NCBI GenBank assembly: GCA_963782255.1
Contig: CAWAIS010000001.1
Coordinates: 3,100,001 to 3,164,000 of the forward strand
DNA: 64,000 nt
Direction of reading: 5' to 3'
Origin: Roseiarcus sp963782255
GTDB lineage: Bacteria; Pseudomonadota; Alphaproteobacteria; Rhizobiales; Beijerinckiaceae
The notes under the pieces were generated by a model that was given only the letters and a program-made list of their open reading frames with translations, was not told where the DNA came from and did not search any database. Shown here one piece after another: positions 18,528 to 26,457 of the stretch (within the stretch, counting starts at the first letter, position 1; the number at the start of each line of letters is the position of its first letter). The position numbers and the translations under genes are program-made.

Positions 18528-18857
18528 ATGATTCGCTTTATCAAGTTCGTCGTCATCGCCGTCGTCGCGATCGTTCTCCTCCTGTTCGCTTACGCCAACC
18601 GCGAGAACGTCACCGTCTCCTTCGATCCTTTCGCTTCGCTCGGGAATTCGGCGCTCTCGCTGTCCGCGCCCCTGTTTGCGGTCATGATCGTCTTCGCCAT
18701 GCTCGGAATTGTCGCGGGCGCCTCCGCGACCTGGATTTCGCAGGGGCGCCATCGGCGCGCTATGCGTCAACATCGCGCCGAGGCGGACAAGTGGCGCGCA
18801 CAGGCGGAGGCCATGAAGGCCGCCCAGCCGTCGCCTCCCGCCCTGCCCCGCGGCTAG
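18528..18857 (+). CDS. LapA/DUF1049 family membrane protein
   Basis: A 109-residue protein with two membrane helices (about residues 5-25 and 46-68) around a short periplasmic loop (YANRENVTVSFDPF), then a charged cytoplasmic helix and a Pro-rich end. This matches the LapA/DUF1049 family (LPS assembly protein A in E. coli, where it takes part in control of LPS synthesis). It lies 63 bp after ihfB and is likely in the same transcript. Confidence 0.88.
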   Translation: MIRFIKFVVIAVVAIVLLLFAYANRENVTVSFDPFASLGNSALSLSAPLFAVMIVFAMLGIVAGASATWISQGRHRRAMRQHRAEADKWRAQAEAMKAAQPSPPALPRG

Positions 18858-18865
18858 CGCTTACG

Positions 18866-19825
18866 ATGCGCTTCTTCTCCGCCGAGGAGATCGACGCCGT
18901 TCTCGATTATCCGTCGCTGATCGACGAACTGAGCGAGGCGATGCGCGGCGGCTTCATCGCGCCCATGCGTCATCATCATGAGATCGAGCGGGCGGGCGAG
19001 CCGGCCGCGACGCACCTTCTGATGCCTGCCTGGACGGAAAGCGCGTCGCGCGCCGGCCTCTATCTCGGGGCCAAGATCGTCAACGTCTTCCCCGGCAATT
19101 CCGCGCGCGGGCTGCCCGCGGTCATCGGCCTCTACGTGCTGCAGTCCGGCCGCACCGGAGAGACGCTCGCCGCGCTCGACGGGACGCGGCTCACCCATTG
19201 GCGCACCGCCGCCGCCTCCGCGCTCGCGGCCCGCCACCTCGCGCGCGCCGGCGCCGAGCGGCTCCTGATCGTGGGCGCGGGCGCGCTCGCGCCGCACCTC
19301 GCGCGCGCTCATGCGAATGAGCGCGGCTACAAAGCCATTTCGGTCTGGAACCATCGCCCCGAGGGCGCCCGCCGCCTGGCGGACGCGCTTCGATCGCAGG
19401 GCTTTCCGGCCCGCGCGGAAGAAGACTTGCAGGACGCGATCGGGAAGGCCGACGTCGTCTCCTGCGCGACCCTCTCCCCCGTGCCGCTCGTCGCCGGCGC
19501 ATGGCTTAAGGCCGGGCAGCATCTCGACCTGGTCGGCGCGTTCAACATGAAGATGCGTGAAGCGGACGATGCGGCCTTGAAGCGGTCGCGCATCTTCGTC
19601 GACACCGAGGCTGCCTGCGTCGAGGGCGGAGACGTCGCCATCGGCCTTGCAAGCGGCGTGATCACGCGAACCAACGTCGTCGCCGACCTCGCGTCCCTCT
19701 GCCGCGGCGCCAAGGGCCGCCGGTCGGACGGCGAGATCACGCTTTTCAAGTCGGTCGGCGCCTCGATCGAAGACCTCGCCGCAGCGATCCTCGTCTGGCG
19801 CAAGGCGGGCGACAAGGAGCCGTGA
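18866..19825 (+). CDS. Ornithine cyclodeaminase / mu-crystallin family protein
   Basis: A 319-residue NAD(P)-dependent enzyme of the ornithine cyclodeaminase/mu-crystallin family. The start MRFFSAEEIDAVLDYPSLID, the substrate-side RLTHWRTAAASALAARHL and the Rossmann motif LIVGAGALAPHLARAH are all typical. Members include cyclodeaminases, ketimine reductases and alanine dehydrogenases, so the reaction cannot be assigned. Start ATG at 18866 lies eight bases after the lapA stop. In many relatives trpF occupies this place after ihfB-lapA. Confidence 0.88.
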   Translation: MRFFSAEEIDAVLDYPSLIDELSEAMRGGFIAPMRHHHEIERAGEPAATHLLMPAWTESASRAGLYLGAKIVNVFPGNSARGLPAVIGLYVLQSGRTGETLAALDGTRLTHWRTAAASALAARHLARAGAERLLIVGAGALAPHLARAHANERGYKAISVWNHRPEGARRLADALRSQGFPARAEEDLQDAIGKADVVSCATLSPVPLVAGAWLKAGQHLDLVGAFNMKMREADDAALKRSRIFVDTEAACVEGGDVAIGLASGVITRTNVVADLASLCRGAKGRRSDGEITLFKSVGASIEDLAAAILVWRKAGDKEP

Positions 19826-19843
19826 CCGGGGCAAAGAGCCCTG

Positions 19844-20923
19844 TCACGCCGACCGCCGCCGCACGATCGGGCATTCGACCTTGATCTGCCGCGGGCGCGT
19901 CACCGACCCTGCGGCCATGTCGAGGAGCAGCTCGGCCGCGATCGAGCCCATCTCGAAATGCGGAAGGAGCACGGTCGAGAGCGGCGGATGCAGGTGCTGG
20001 GCGATCTCGCGGTCGTCGTAGCCCATCACCGCGACGTCGTCCGGAATCCTGAGGCCCATCTCGCGCAAGGCCTCGTAGCATCCGACCGCCATCATATCGT
20101 TGGCGCAGAAGATCGCGGTCGGTGGAGACGCAAGCGCCATCAGCGCCCGCGTCGCCTCGTAGCCCGAGAGCGGCTGCCAGTTGCCCTCGCGAACGAGATC
20201 GGGATCGAACGGCAGGTCGGCGGTGGCGAGCGCCTGCCGATAGCCCCGCAGGCGATGGCGCGACGCCTCCATGCTCGCTTCGCCGTTGATATAGCCGATG
20301 CGCCTGTGCCCTGCGCGAATGAGCACGTCGGTCGCCGCGTGGCCGCCGGCGACCTCGCCCGGAACGACGGACGTGAGCGCGCCGTTGGCGACGTGGCAAT
20401 TCAAGAGCACGAGCGGCAGGCGCGGCGGCGCGGCGGGCGGATCGATGAGGCGCGTGTTGATGGTCGCGTAGATGAGCCCGACGAGTGGCTGCACGGCGAG
20501 TTGCGCGAGCGCCGCGGCCTCCATGTCCGCGTCTCCCCGCGTCGCCATCACCGTCACCGTCAGCCCCTGCTCCCACGACTTCTCGCGCACGCCGTCGAGG
20601 CCGATCGCCGTCCATGGGTCGGTCGAGAGTTCGTCGCAGACGAAGCCGATCGAGGACGCGGACGCAGCGGCGGGCGCGCCGCCCCGGCTGACCGGCCGGT
20701 AGCCGAGCCGCGCGGCGGCCTTGATGACGCGCTCGCGCGTCTCCGCCGAGAGCCGCGCGCCGTCGGCGTGGTTCAAGACGAGCGAAACCGTCGTCTGCGA
20801 GACGCGCGCTTCGTTGGCGACGTCGATCATCGTCGGCCGGCGCTGCGGCGCGCCGCGCGGGGAGAATCCGCCGTTCATCCGCCCCCGGCGCGGACCGACA
20901 GGCGCGCCATTTCCCTCCCGCAT
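19844..20923 (-). CDS. LacI-family transcriptional regulator of the adjacent sugar importer
   Basis: A 359-residue LacI-type repressor. After a 30-residue basic leader come the helix-turn-helix and hinge (MIDVANEARVSQTTVSLVLN, then RVIKAAARLGYRP), followed by a periplasmic-binding-protein-like effector domain (FCANDMMAVGCYEALREMG, MGYDDREIAQHLHPPLS). GAGGGAG precedes the ATG. It diverges from the YtfQRT-YjfF-like importer operon and most likely represses it until the imported sugar or a derivative binds. Confidence 0.92.
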   Translation of the reverse strand: MREGNGAPVGPRRGRMNGGFSPRGAPQRRPTMIDVANEARVSQTTVSLVLNHADGARLSAETRERVIKAAARLGYRPVSRGGAPAAASASSIGFVCDELSTDPWTAIGLDGVREKSWEQGLTVTVMATRGDADMEAAALAQLAVQPLVGLIYATINTRLIDPPAAPPRLPLVLLNCHVANGALTSVVPGEVAGGHAATDVLIRAGHRRIGYINGEASMEASRHRLRGYRQALATADLPFDPDLVREGNWQPLSGYEATRALMALASPPTAIFCANDMMAVGCYEALREMGLRIPDDVAVMGYDDREIAQHLHPPLSTVLLPHFEMGSIAAELLLDMAAGSVTRPRQIKVECPIVRRRSA

Positions 20924-20955
20924 TGGCTCCCTCGATCAGTTCTGCAAATATTATT

Positions 20956-21036
20956 AGCTTATCAAGTTTTTGAAACGCAATCCGAATTCGCCGCTCTCGA
21001 CTTCGCCGTTGACAAGCTTTAGCGCGATATTATCAT
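20956..21036 (+). promoter_or_regulatory. Promoter and candidate operator pair for the sugar importer
   Basis: A good sigma-70-like promoter is visible: TTGACA at 21009-21014, a 16-base spacer and TATCAT at 21031-21036, leaving a leader of about 110 bases before the first importer gene. The segment 21009-21018 (TTGACAAGCT) is the inverted copy, with one mismatch, of 20956-20965 (AGCTTATCAA). The -35 box thus lies inside one arm of a widely spaced inverted pair, a plausible site for the divergent LacI regulator. Confidence 0.5.
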
Positions 21037-21152
21037 GCCCGCCGATCGGGGTTCAAACAGGCTGAATCTTCGCCCATCGCCCCGCACGTGAACGGTCAAA
21101 GAGCCGTCGGGACGCGCGAACTCGCGCGGGTCGTTTTAAAGGAGGAAACTCG

Positions 21153-22133
21153 ATGCTGATCAATCGCAGACAAGTGCTTATCGGATGCGTCGGCGCCGCC
21201 GCCGGGCTGACGATCGTCCCCGCATTCGGCCAGGTTCCGCCGCTCAAGAAAAAGGACACGTACAAGGTTGGCTTCGCCCAGACCGAGAGCAACAACCCGT
21301 GGCGCCTCGCGCAGACCGCGAGCATGAAGTCCGAGGCCGCCAAGCGCGGCTGCCAGCTCGTCTATACGGACGCCGCCGGCTCCGCCGCCAAGCAGGTCGC
21401 CGACGTCAACAGCATGATCGCCCAGGGCGTCGATTTCATCTTCCTGCCGCCGCGCGAAGAGAAGCCGCTGATCCCCGCGGTCATGAACGCTAAGAAGGCT
21501 GGCATCCCGGTGCTCCTGATCGACCGCAACGTTGATCCGTCGCTCGCCAAGCCGGGCGTCGACTTCCTCGCCTTCATCGGTTCGAATTTCGTGCTCGAGG
21601 GCCAGAGGGTCGCGGACTGGACGATCAAGCAGACCGGCGGCAAGGGCAAGATCATCGAGCTCGAGGGTTCGGTCGGCGCCTCGCCCGCCAACGACCGCAA
21701 GAAGGGCTTCGACGAGACGATCAAGGCCAAGGCGCCGGACATGGTCATTCTCGCGAGCCAGTCGGGCGATTTCGCGCGCGACAAAGGCCGCCAAGTCGCC
21801 GAGACCCTGCTGCAGGCGCATCCCGACGCGACGATCGTCTATGCGCACAATGACGAAATGGCGCTGGGCGCGATCGCCGCGATCGAGGCCGCCGGCAAGG
21901 TCCCCGGCAAGGACATCCTCGTCGTCTCGATCGACGGCGAGAAGGACGCCATTCAGGCGATCGTGGAAGGCAAGCTCGGCTGCTCCTGCGAGTGCAATCC
22001 TCGCTTCGGGCCGGCGGCGTTCGACATCATGTACAACTACGCCGCGGGCGACAAGATTCCGCCGATGATCATCAACCCCGACAATTTCTATGACGCCAGC
22101 AACGCCAAGGAGGCGTTGCCGAACGCCTACTGA
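21153..22133 (+). CDS. Sugar ABC importer substrate-binding protein (YtfQ-like)
   Basis: A 326-residue periplasmic binding protein of the ribose/galactofuranose group. An export signal with twin arginines (NRRQVLIGCVGAAAGLTIV) precedes the mature start. The first lobe has VGFAQTESNNPWRLAQT and the second YAHNDEMALGAIAAIEAAG. The order binding protein, ATPase, permease, permease is that of the galactofuranose importer YtfQ-YtfR-YtfT-YjfF, and the sequence looks closest to YtfQ. A strong site (AAAGGAGGAAAC) precedes the ATG. The true ligand may differ. Confidence 0.92.
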   Translation: MLINRRQVLIGCVGAAAGLTIVPAFGQVPPLKKKDTYKVGFAQTESNNPWRLAQTASMKSEAAKRGCQLVYTDAAGSAAKQVADVNSMIAQGVDFIFLPPREEKPLIPAVMNAKKAGIPVLLIDRNVDPSLAKPGVDFLAFIGSNFVLEGQRVADWTIKQTGGKGKIIELEGSVGASPANDRKKGFDETIKAKAPDMVILASQSGDFARDKGRQVAETLLQAHPDATIVYAHNDEMALGAIAAIEAAGKVPGKDILVVSIDGEKDAIQAIVEGKLGCSCECNPRFGPAAFDIMYNYAAGDKIPPMIINPDNFYDASNAKEALPNAY

Positions 22134-22167
22134 GGACCTCAAAGAAGACGCCTCTCTTGCCGAAACC

Positions 22168-22197
22168 CCTCCCGCCTGCTTTGCTGCCGGCGGGAGG
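22168..22197 (+). promoter_or_regulatory. Intercistronic hairpin between binding protein and ATPase genes
   Basis: CCTCCCGCC (22168-22176) pairs perfectly with GGCGGGAGG (22189-22197) across a 12-base loop. There is no clean T tract, so it is more likely an mRNA-stabilising or attenuating hairpin than a full terminator. Such elements commonly let a binding protein be made in excess over its transporter. Confidence 0.5.
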
Positions 22198-22247
22198 CGT
22201 TGTTTCGGACGAGCCCTTACGCGCCCGCCGAAGCCGAAAGTTCATGC

Positions 22248-23780
22248 ATGACCGCTCCGCTCCTCGCCATGCGCGACATCGTGAAGCGCTTCCAGGGCGT
22301 GCACGCGCTGTCATCCGCCGCGCTCGAGGTCGCGCCGGGCGAGATCATGGCGCTCGTCGGCCAGAACGGGGCGGGCAAATCGACGCTCATCAAGGTGCTG
22401 ACCGGCGCCTACAGCCGCGACGGAGGGTCGATCGTGTTCGGCGGCGAGCCGATCGACTTCGCCTCGCCCCAGGCGGCGCAGCGCGGCGGCATCAGCACGA
22501 TCTATCAGGAAATCAACCTCGTTCCGTTCCGCTCGGTCGCCGAGAACATCTGTCTCGGGCGCGAGCGCCGCCGCTTTGGCTTTCTCGACTGGAGGCGGAT
22601 GAACGCGGAAGCGGCCGAGCTTCTCAGGCGCTTCGCCGTCGAGATCGACGTGCGCCGGCCGCTCATGGACTTCTCGACGGCGATCCAGCAGATGGTCGCC
22701 ATCGCCCGCGCGGTGTCGTTCAAGGCGCGGCTCGTCATCATGGACGAGCCGACCTCCTCGCTCGACGAGCGCGAGGTCGCGGTCTTGTTCGACGTCATGC
22801 GTCAGTTGCGCGCCGAGGGCGTCGCGGTCATCTTCATCAGCCACCGGCTCGACGAGCTCTATCAGGTCTGCGACCGCGTGACCGTCATGCGCGACGGGCG
22901 CACGGTCGCAACGAGCCCGATGGCCGACATCGACAAGCTGCACCTGATCTCGGCGATGCTCGGGCGCGACCTCGAAACCGTGCGCGCGCATGCGACCGGC
23001 TTCTCCGCGACCTCGGGTCATGCGGGCAACGAAGTGCTCGCGGCCGAGGGCTTGAGAATCGGACGCAAAGTGCGCGACGCGCGCGTCGAGGTGAGGGCCG
23101 GCCAGATCGTCGGCCTCGCGGGTCTCCTCGGGTCGGGGCGGACGGAGGTGGCGCGCGCGATCTTCGGCGCCGATCCGCCCGACGCCGGAACGATCCGCCT
23201 CATGGGGCGGGACGTCACGCCGCGGGAGCCGTCGCAGGCGATCGCGCTCGGCGTCGGCTATTGCAGCGAGGATCGCAAGGCGGACGGCATCGTGCCCGAC
23301 ATGTCGGTGCGCGAGAACATGACCCTCGGCATCCTGCCGCGCCTCACGCAGATGGGGGTCGTGGACGAGGCGCGCCAGCGCGCCATCGTCGACAAGTTCA
23401 TGAAGCGACTCGCGATCAAGGCGTCCAGCGTCGAGCAGAAGATCCGCGAGCTATCCGGCGGCAACCAGCAGAAGGTGCTGCTCGCGCGTTGGCTCTGCAC
23501 CGATCCCAAGCTGCTCATCCTCGACGAGCCGACGCGCGGCATCGACGTTGGCGCCAAGGCCGAGATCCAGGCGCTCATTCGCGAACTGTCCGATCAGGGC
23601 CTCGGCGTCCTCATGATCTCGTCCGAGCTCGAGGAAATCGTCGAGGGCGCGGATCGCGTGTTCGTGCTCAGCGACGGGCGGACGGTCGCCGACCTGCCCC
23701 ACGCCGCGGCGAGCGCGTCTGCGATCATGGCTGCGATGGCGCACGAGGGCGCCGCCGCGACGGGCGCCGGCAATGGCTAA
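22248..23780 (+). CDS. Sugar ABC importer ATP-binding protein (RbsA/YtfR type)
   Basis: A 510-residue tandem ATPase. The first half has an intact Walker A (GQNGAGKST) and Walker B (LVIMDEPTSSLD) but a weak signature (DFSTAIQQM). The second half has a degenerate Walker A (GLLGSGRTE) with a good signature (LSGGNQQKV) and DEPTRGID. This asymmetry is normal for the ribose/galactofuranose class. ATG at 22248 is preferred over an in-frame TTG at 22200 that sits in the hairpin. It is cytoplasmic and drives the two permeases that follow. Confidence 0.93.
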   Translation: MTAPLLAMRDIVKRFQGVHALSSAALEVAPGEIMALVGQNGAGKSTLIKVLTGAYSRDGGSIVFGGEPIDFASPQAAQRGGISTIYQEINLVPFRSVAENICLGRERRRFGFLDWRRMNAEAAELLRRFAVEIDVRRPLMDFSTAIQQMVAIARAVSFKARLVIMDEPTSSLDEREVAVLFDVMRQLRAEGVAVIFISHRLDELYQVCDRVTVMRDGRTVATSPMADIDKLHLISAMLGRDLETVRAHATGFSATSGHAGNEVLAAEGLRIGRKVRDARVEVRAGQIVGLAGLLGSGRTEVARAIFGADPPDAGTIRLMGRDVTPREPSQAIALGVGYCSEDRKADGIVPDMSVRENMTLGILPRLTQMGVVDEARQRAIVDKFMKRLAIKASSVEQKIRELSGGNQQKVLLARWLCTDPKLLILDEPTRGIDVGAKAEIQALIRELSDQGLGVLMISSELEEIVEGADRVFVLSDGRTVADLPHAAASASAIMAAMAHEGAAATGAGNG

Positions 23781-24765
23781 CGCGCCGGTCCTCGCCCGCA
23801 AGGGCGCAGCGCTCGACGTCGCGGGATTCTTCCGGCGCTACGCGGCCTTGACCGCGCTCATCGTGCTCATCGCCGTCAATTTCGCGGTGACGCCGAATTT
23901 CGCCAGTTTCCAGACCCTCAACGTCAATCTCACGCAGGTGGCGACGATCGTCATTGTCTCGGTCGGCATGACCCTCGTGATCGCGACCGGCGGCATCGAT
24001 CTCTCGGTCGGCTCGCTGATGGCGATCGCGGGCGCGCTCGCGCCGCTCATTTTCTTAAGCCCGTTCGGACTGGCCAATCCGCTCATGGGCGACGCCCTCG
24101 CCTTCGTCGTCCCCGTCGCCGCTGCGGGGTTGCTCGGCGCGTTCAACGGCTGGTTCATCACCCGCTTCCAAGTGCAGCCGATCGTCGGCACGCTCGTCAT
24201 GTTCATCGCGGGGCGCGGCATCGGTCAGGTCCTGACCAACGGCAATCTGCAGGTGTTCAAGAACCCGACGTTCCAGTTCATCGGCCTCGGGCGGATTTTC
24301 GGCGTGCCGTTCCAGGTCGTGATCATGCTGGCGCTCGTCGCGGCAGCCGCGTGGACCTTGCGGCGGACGCTGTTCGGCCGCCAGCTTCTATCCGTCGGCG
24401 GCAATGAGAAGGCCGCGCGCCTTTCGGGCGTGCCAGTCAATCGCGTCAAGCGTTGGGTCTATGCGATCAGCGGGCTTTGCGCCGGGATCGCCGGCCTCGT
24501 CGTTGTGTCGATCAATTCGTCGAGCGACGCCAATCTGGTCGGGCTCGGCATGGAGCTCGACGCGATCGCCGCGGTCGCGGTCGGCGGCACGCCCTTCACC
24601 GGCGGACAGGCGAGCGTCGTCGGCTCGCTGATCGGCGCGCTCCTGATCCAGCTCGTCCGCTATACGCTGCTCGCCAACGGCGTGCCCGATGCGGCCGCGC
24701 TCGTCGTCAAGGGCGCGATCATCGCGGGCGCAGTCTGGTCGCAGCAGCGCGGCAAATCCGCATGA
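23773..24765 (+). CDS. Sugar ABC importer permease 1 (YtfT-like)
   Basis: A 330-residue inner-membrane permease of the RbsC family with 8-10 hydrophobic segments. It contains the family block VIATGGIDLSVGSLMAIAG and the late loop GNEKAARLSGVPVNRVK that contacts the ATPase. The ATG lies inside the end of the ATPase gene (8-bp overlap), indicating coupled translation. Confidence 0.92.
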   Translation: MANAPVLARKGAALDVAGFFRRYAALTALIVLIAVNFAVTPNFASFQTLNVNLTQVATIVIVSVGMTLVIATGGIDLSVGSLMAIAGALAPLIFLSPFGLANPLMGDALAFVVPVAAAGLLGAFNGWFITRFQVQPIVGTLVMFIAGRGIGQVLTNGNLQVFKNPTFQFIGLGRIFGVPFQVVIMLALVAAAAWTLRRTLFGRQLLSVGGNEKAARLSGVPVNRVKRWVYAISGLCAGIAGLVVVSINSSSDANLVGLGMELDAIAAVAVGGTPFTGGQASVVGSLIGALLIQLVRYTLLANGVPDAAALVVKGAIIAGAVWSQQRGKSA

Positions 24766-25772
24766 GCGCGCACGTGAGCGCCCCAGCCGCGAGCGCCCCC
24801 CTTTCCGCGAGACCGGGCCGCCTCGCCTGGGCGGCGCAGCAGCGCGTCCTGATCGCGCTCGTGCTCCTCATCCTGTTCGGCGCGCTGCGCTACGACCATT
24901 TCCTCGGCGCCTACAACGTCTTGAGCGTGCTGCGCTACAATTCCATGTTCGCGCTGACGAGCCTGGGCATGTGCTTCGTCATCATGACCGCGGGCATTGA
25001 TCTTTCCGTCGGCACGACGGCCGCCTGCGCGAGCGTCGTCTCCGCCGTGCTCTCGCCTTATGGCCTTTTGCCCGGGCTCATCGGCGGCCTGGCGACCGGG
25101 CTCGTCGTCGGCGCCGTCAACGGCTTCATGGTCACGCGCATGAAGATCCTGCCCTTCATCGCGACGCTCTCCGGCATGCTGATGGCGAGCGGGACCGGCC
25201 TTCTGCTCGCGCACAACCAGTCCGTCTCCGTCTCCTACGACACCGACTTCACCTGGCTCGGACAGGGCGATTTCCTCGGCTTCCCCGTCCCGGCCTGGAT
25301 CGCCCTATTCGCCTACGTCTACGGTTCGATCGTCCTCAACCTGACGAGCTTCGGCCGCTATGTGCTTGCGGTCGGCGGCAACGAGGAGGCCGCGCGCCTC
25401 ATGGGCCTGCCGGTCGACCGGGTGATGTTCTGGACCTATGTCCAGTCGGGCGTGTTCGCGAGCCTCGCCGGCGTCATCCTCGCGTCGCAGTTCGGCGCCG
25501 GCCAGCCGGCCGAGGGCGTAGGCTGGGAGCTGTTCTCGATCGCGGCGGTTGTCGTCGGCGGCACGCTTCTCACCGGCGGCGTCGGCTCGGTCGCGACGAC
25601 GCTCGCCGGCGTGCTTCTGCTCGGCCTCATCTTCAACGTGCTCAACTTCGAGAACGGCCTCGGCTGGATCAGCCTCAGCGCCTACTGGCAGTCGGTCGTG
25701 CGCGGCGTCTTTCTCATGGTCGTCGTCATGGCCGGCTCGGGCGCCGCGAGGCGCGCGATCCGAACCGCGTGA
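24762..25772 (+). CDS. Sugar ABC importer permease 2 (YjfF-like)
   Basis: A 336-residue second permease of the same family (VIMTAGIDLSVGTTAACAS, GNEEAARLMGLPVDRVM), about the same length as its partner and probably forming a heterodimer with it. The start overlaps the stop of the first permease as ATGA. Two different permeases in one importer is the YtfT/YjfF arrangement, whereas the ribose system uses one. It is the last gene of the operon. Confidence 0.92.
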   Translation: MSAHVSAPAASAPLSARPGRLAWAAQQRVLIALVLLILFGALRYDHFLGAYNVLSVLRYNSMFALTSLGMCFVIMTAGIDLSVGTTAACASVVSAVLSPYGLLPGLIGGLATGLVVGAVNGFMVTRMKILPFIATLSGMLMASGTGLLLAHNQSVSVSYDTDFTWLGQGDFLGFPVPAWIALFAYVYGSIVLNLTSFGRYVLAVGGNEEAARLMGLPVDRVMFWTYVQSGVFASLAGVILASQFGAGQPAEGVGWELFSIAAVVVGGTLLTGGVGSVATTLAGVLLLGLIFNVLNFENGLGWISLSAYWQSVVRGVFLMVVVMAGSGAARRAIRTA

Positions 25773-25776
25773 GGCC

Positions 25777-26094
25777 TCAAAAGTTCATCGGCACGAAGAA
25801 GCAGAAGACCGTGGACTGCCGTCCGTTTTGGTTGTCGGCGTAGAATATCCAGTAGTCGCCGTCCTGGCTGGGCAAAGCGATGCTGGCCGGAATGGGCGTG
25901 GAATATCCGTCGACGGCGTAATAATCGTCGGAAATGCGATGGACCTGGTCGGGCCGGAGATGGTGAACGTCTTCCGGCCCGCAGCATGCCGCCTTGACCC
26001 AAGCCGGCACCGGCTGCCCATTGGACCACACGTCGTGCGCATTCGCGGCGCTCGCGACAAGAAGAAGGGTAATCGTCAACATTCGAACAAGCAT
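25777..26094 (-). CDS. Small secreted protein of unknown function
   Basis: A 105-residue protein with a clear signal peptide (MLTITLLLVASAANA, cleavage before HDVW). The mature part carries a CC pair (VKAACCGPEDVHHL), an FCFF segment near the end, and many aromatic and acidic residues. ATG at 26094 is favoured by AGAGAGG upstream; an in-frame ATG lies seven codons earlier. I do not recognise a named domain. Three cysteines and several histidines in a short periplasmic protein could suit disulfide formation or metal contact, but that is inference. It is convergent with the sugar importer. Confidence 0.72.
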   Translation of the reverse strand: MLVRMLTITLLLVASAANAHDVWSNGQPVPAWVKAACCGPEDVHHLRPDQVHRISDDYYAVDGYSTPIPASIALPSQDGDYWIFYADNQNGRQSTVFCFFVPMNF

Positions 26095-26457
26095 CAGTGT
26101 GCCTCTCTGGTTCATAAGGCTGCTGACCCTCGTCGGACGCGACTCGAATCGCGCAAATCCTCCTCCTAAGCGAAAAGTTCACCGACGATATCCTGGTTGG
26201 CAAGGCCAGAATGTGGGCGCCAGGCCGAATTCCCGCCAAAAATGCGAGCGAATCGGGCTCGAATGCTTATCTCCTGTTCAACTCGTCAGCGACGATCGCG
26301 TTCGTCGCGCCGACCACGCCGAGGACCGATCGCCGCGGGCGACCTCCACGCCGGCCGCGCGCCTACCCGTCCGGGAACGAAAGCCGGGCGTCGCTCGTTA
26401 ACAAGTCGGGCTAGCGTTGCGATTTCGCGGAACCATCACAAGTCAAAGGAGAGCGGA
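26095..26457. other. Intergenic region between divergent genes
   Basis: About 360 bases separate the small secreted protein from the Rieske reductase, which is read in the opposite direction. Both promoters should lie here. I see no convincing ORF with a ribosome site, no RNA gene and no strong palindrome; only the AAAGGAGAG site just before 26458 is clear. Confidence 0.5.
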
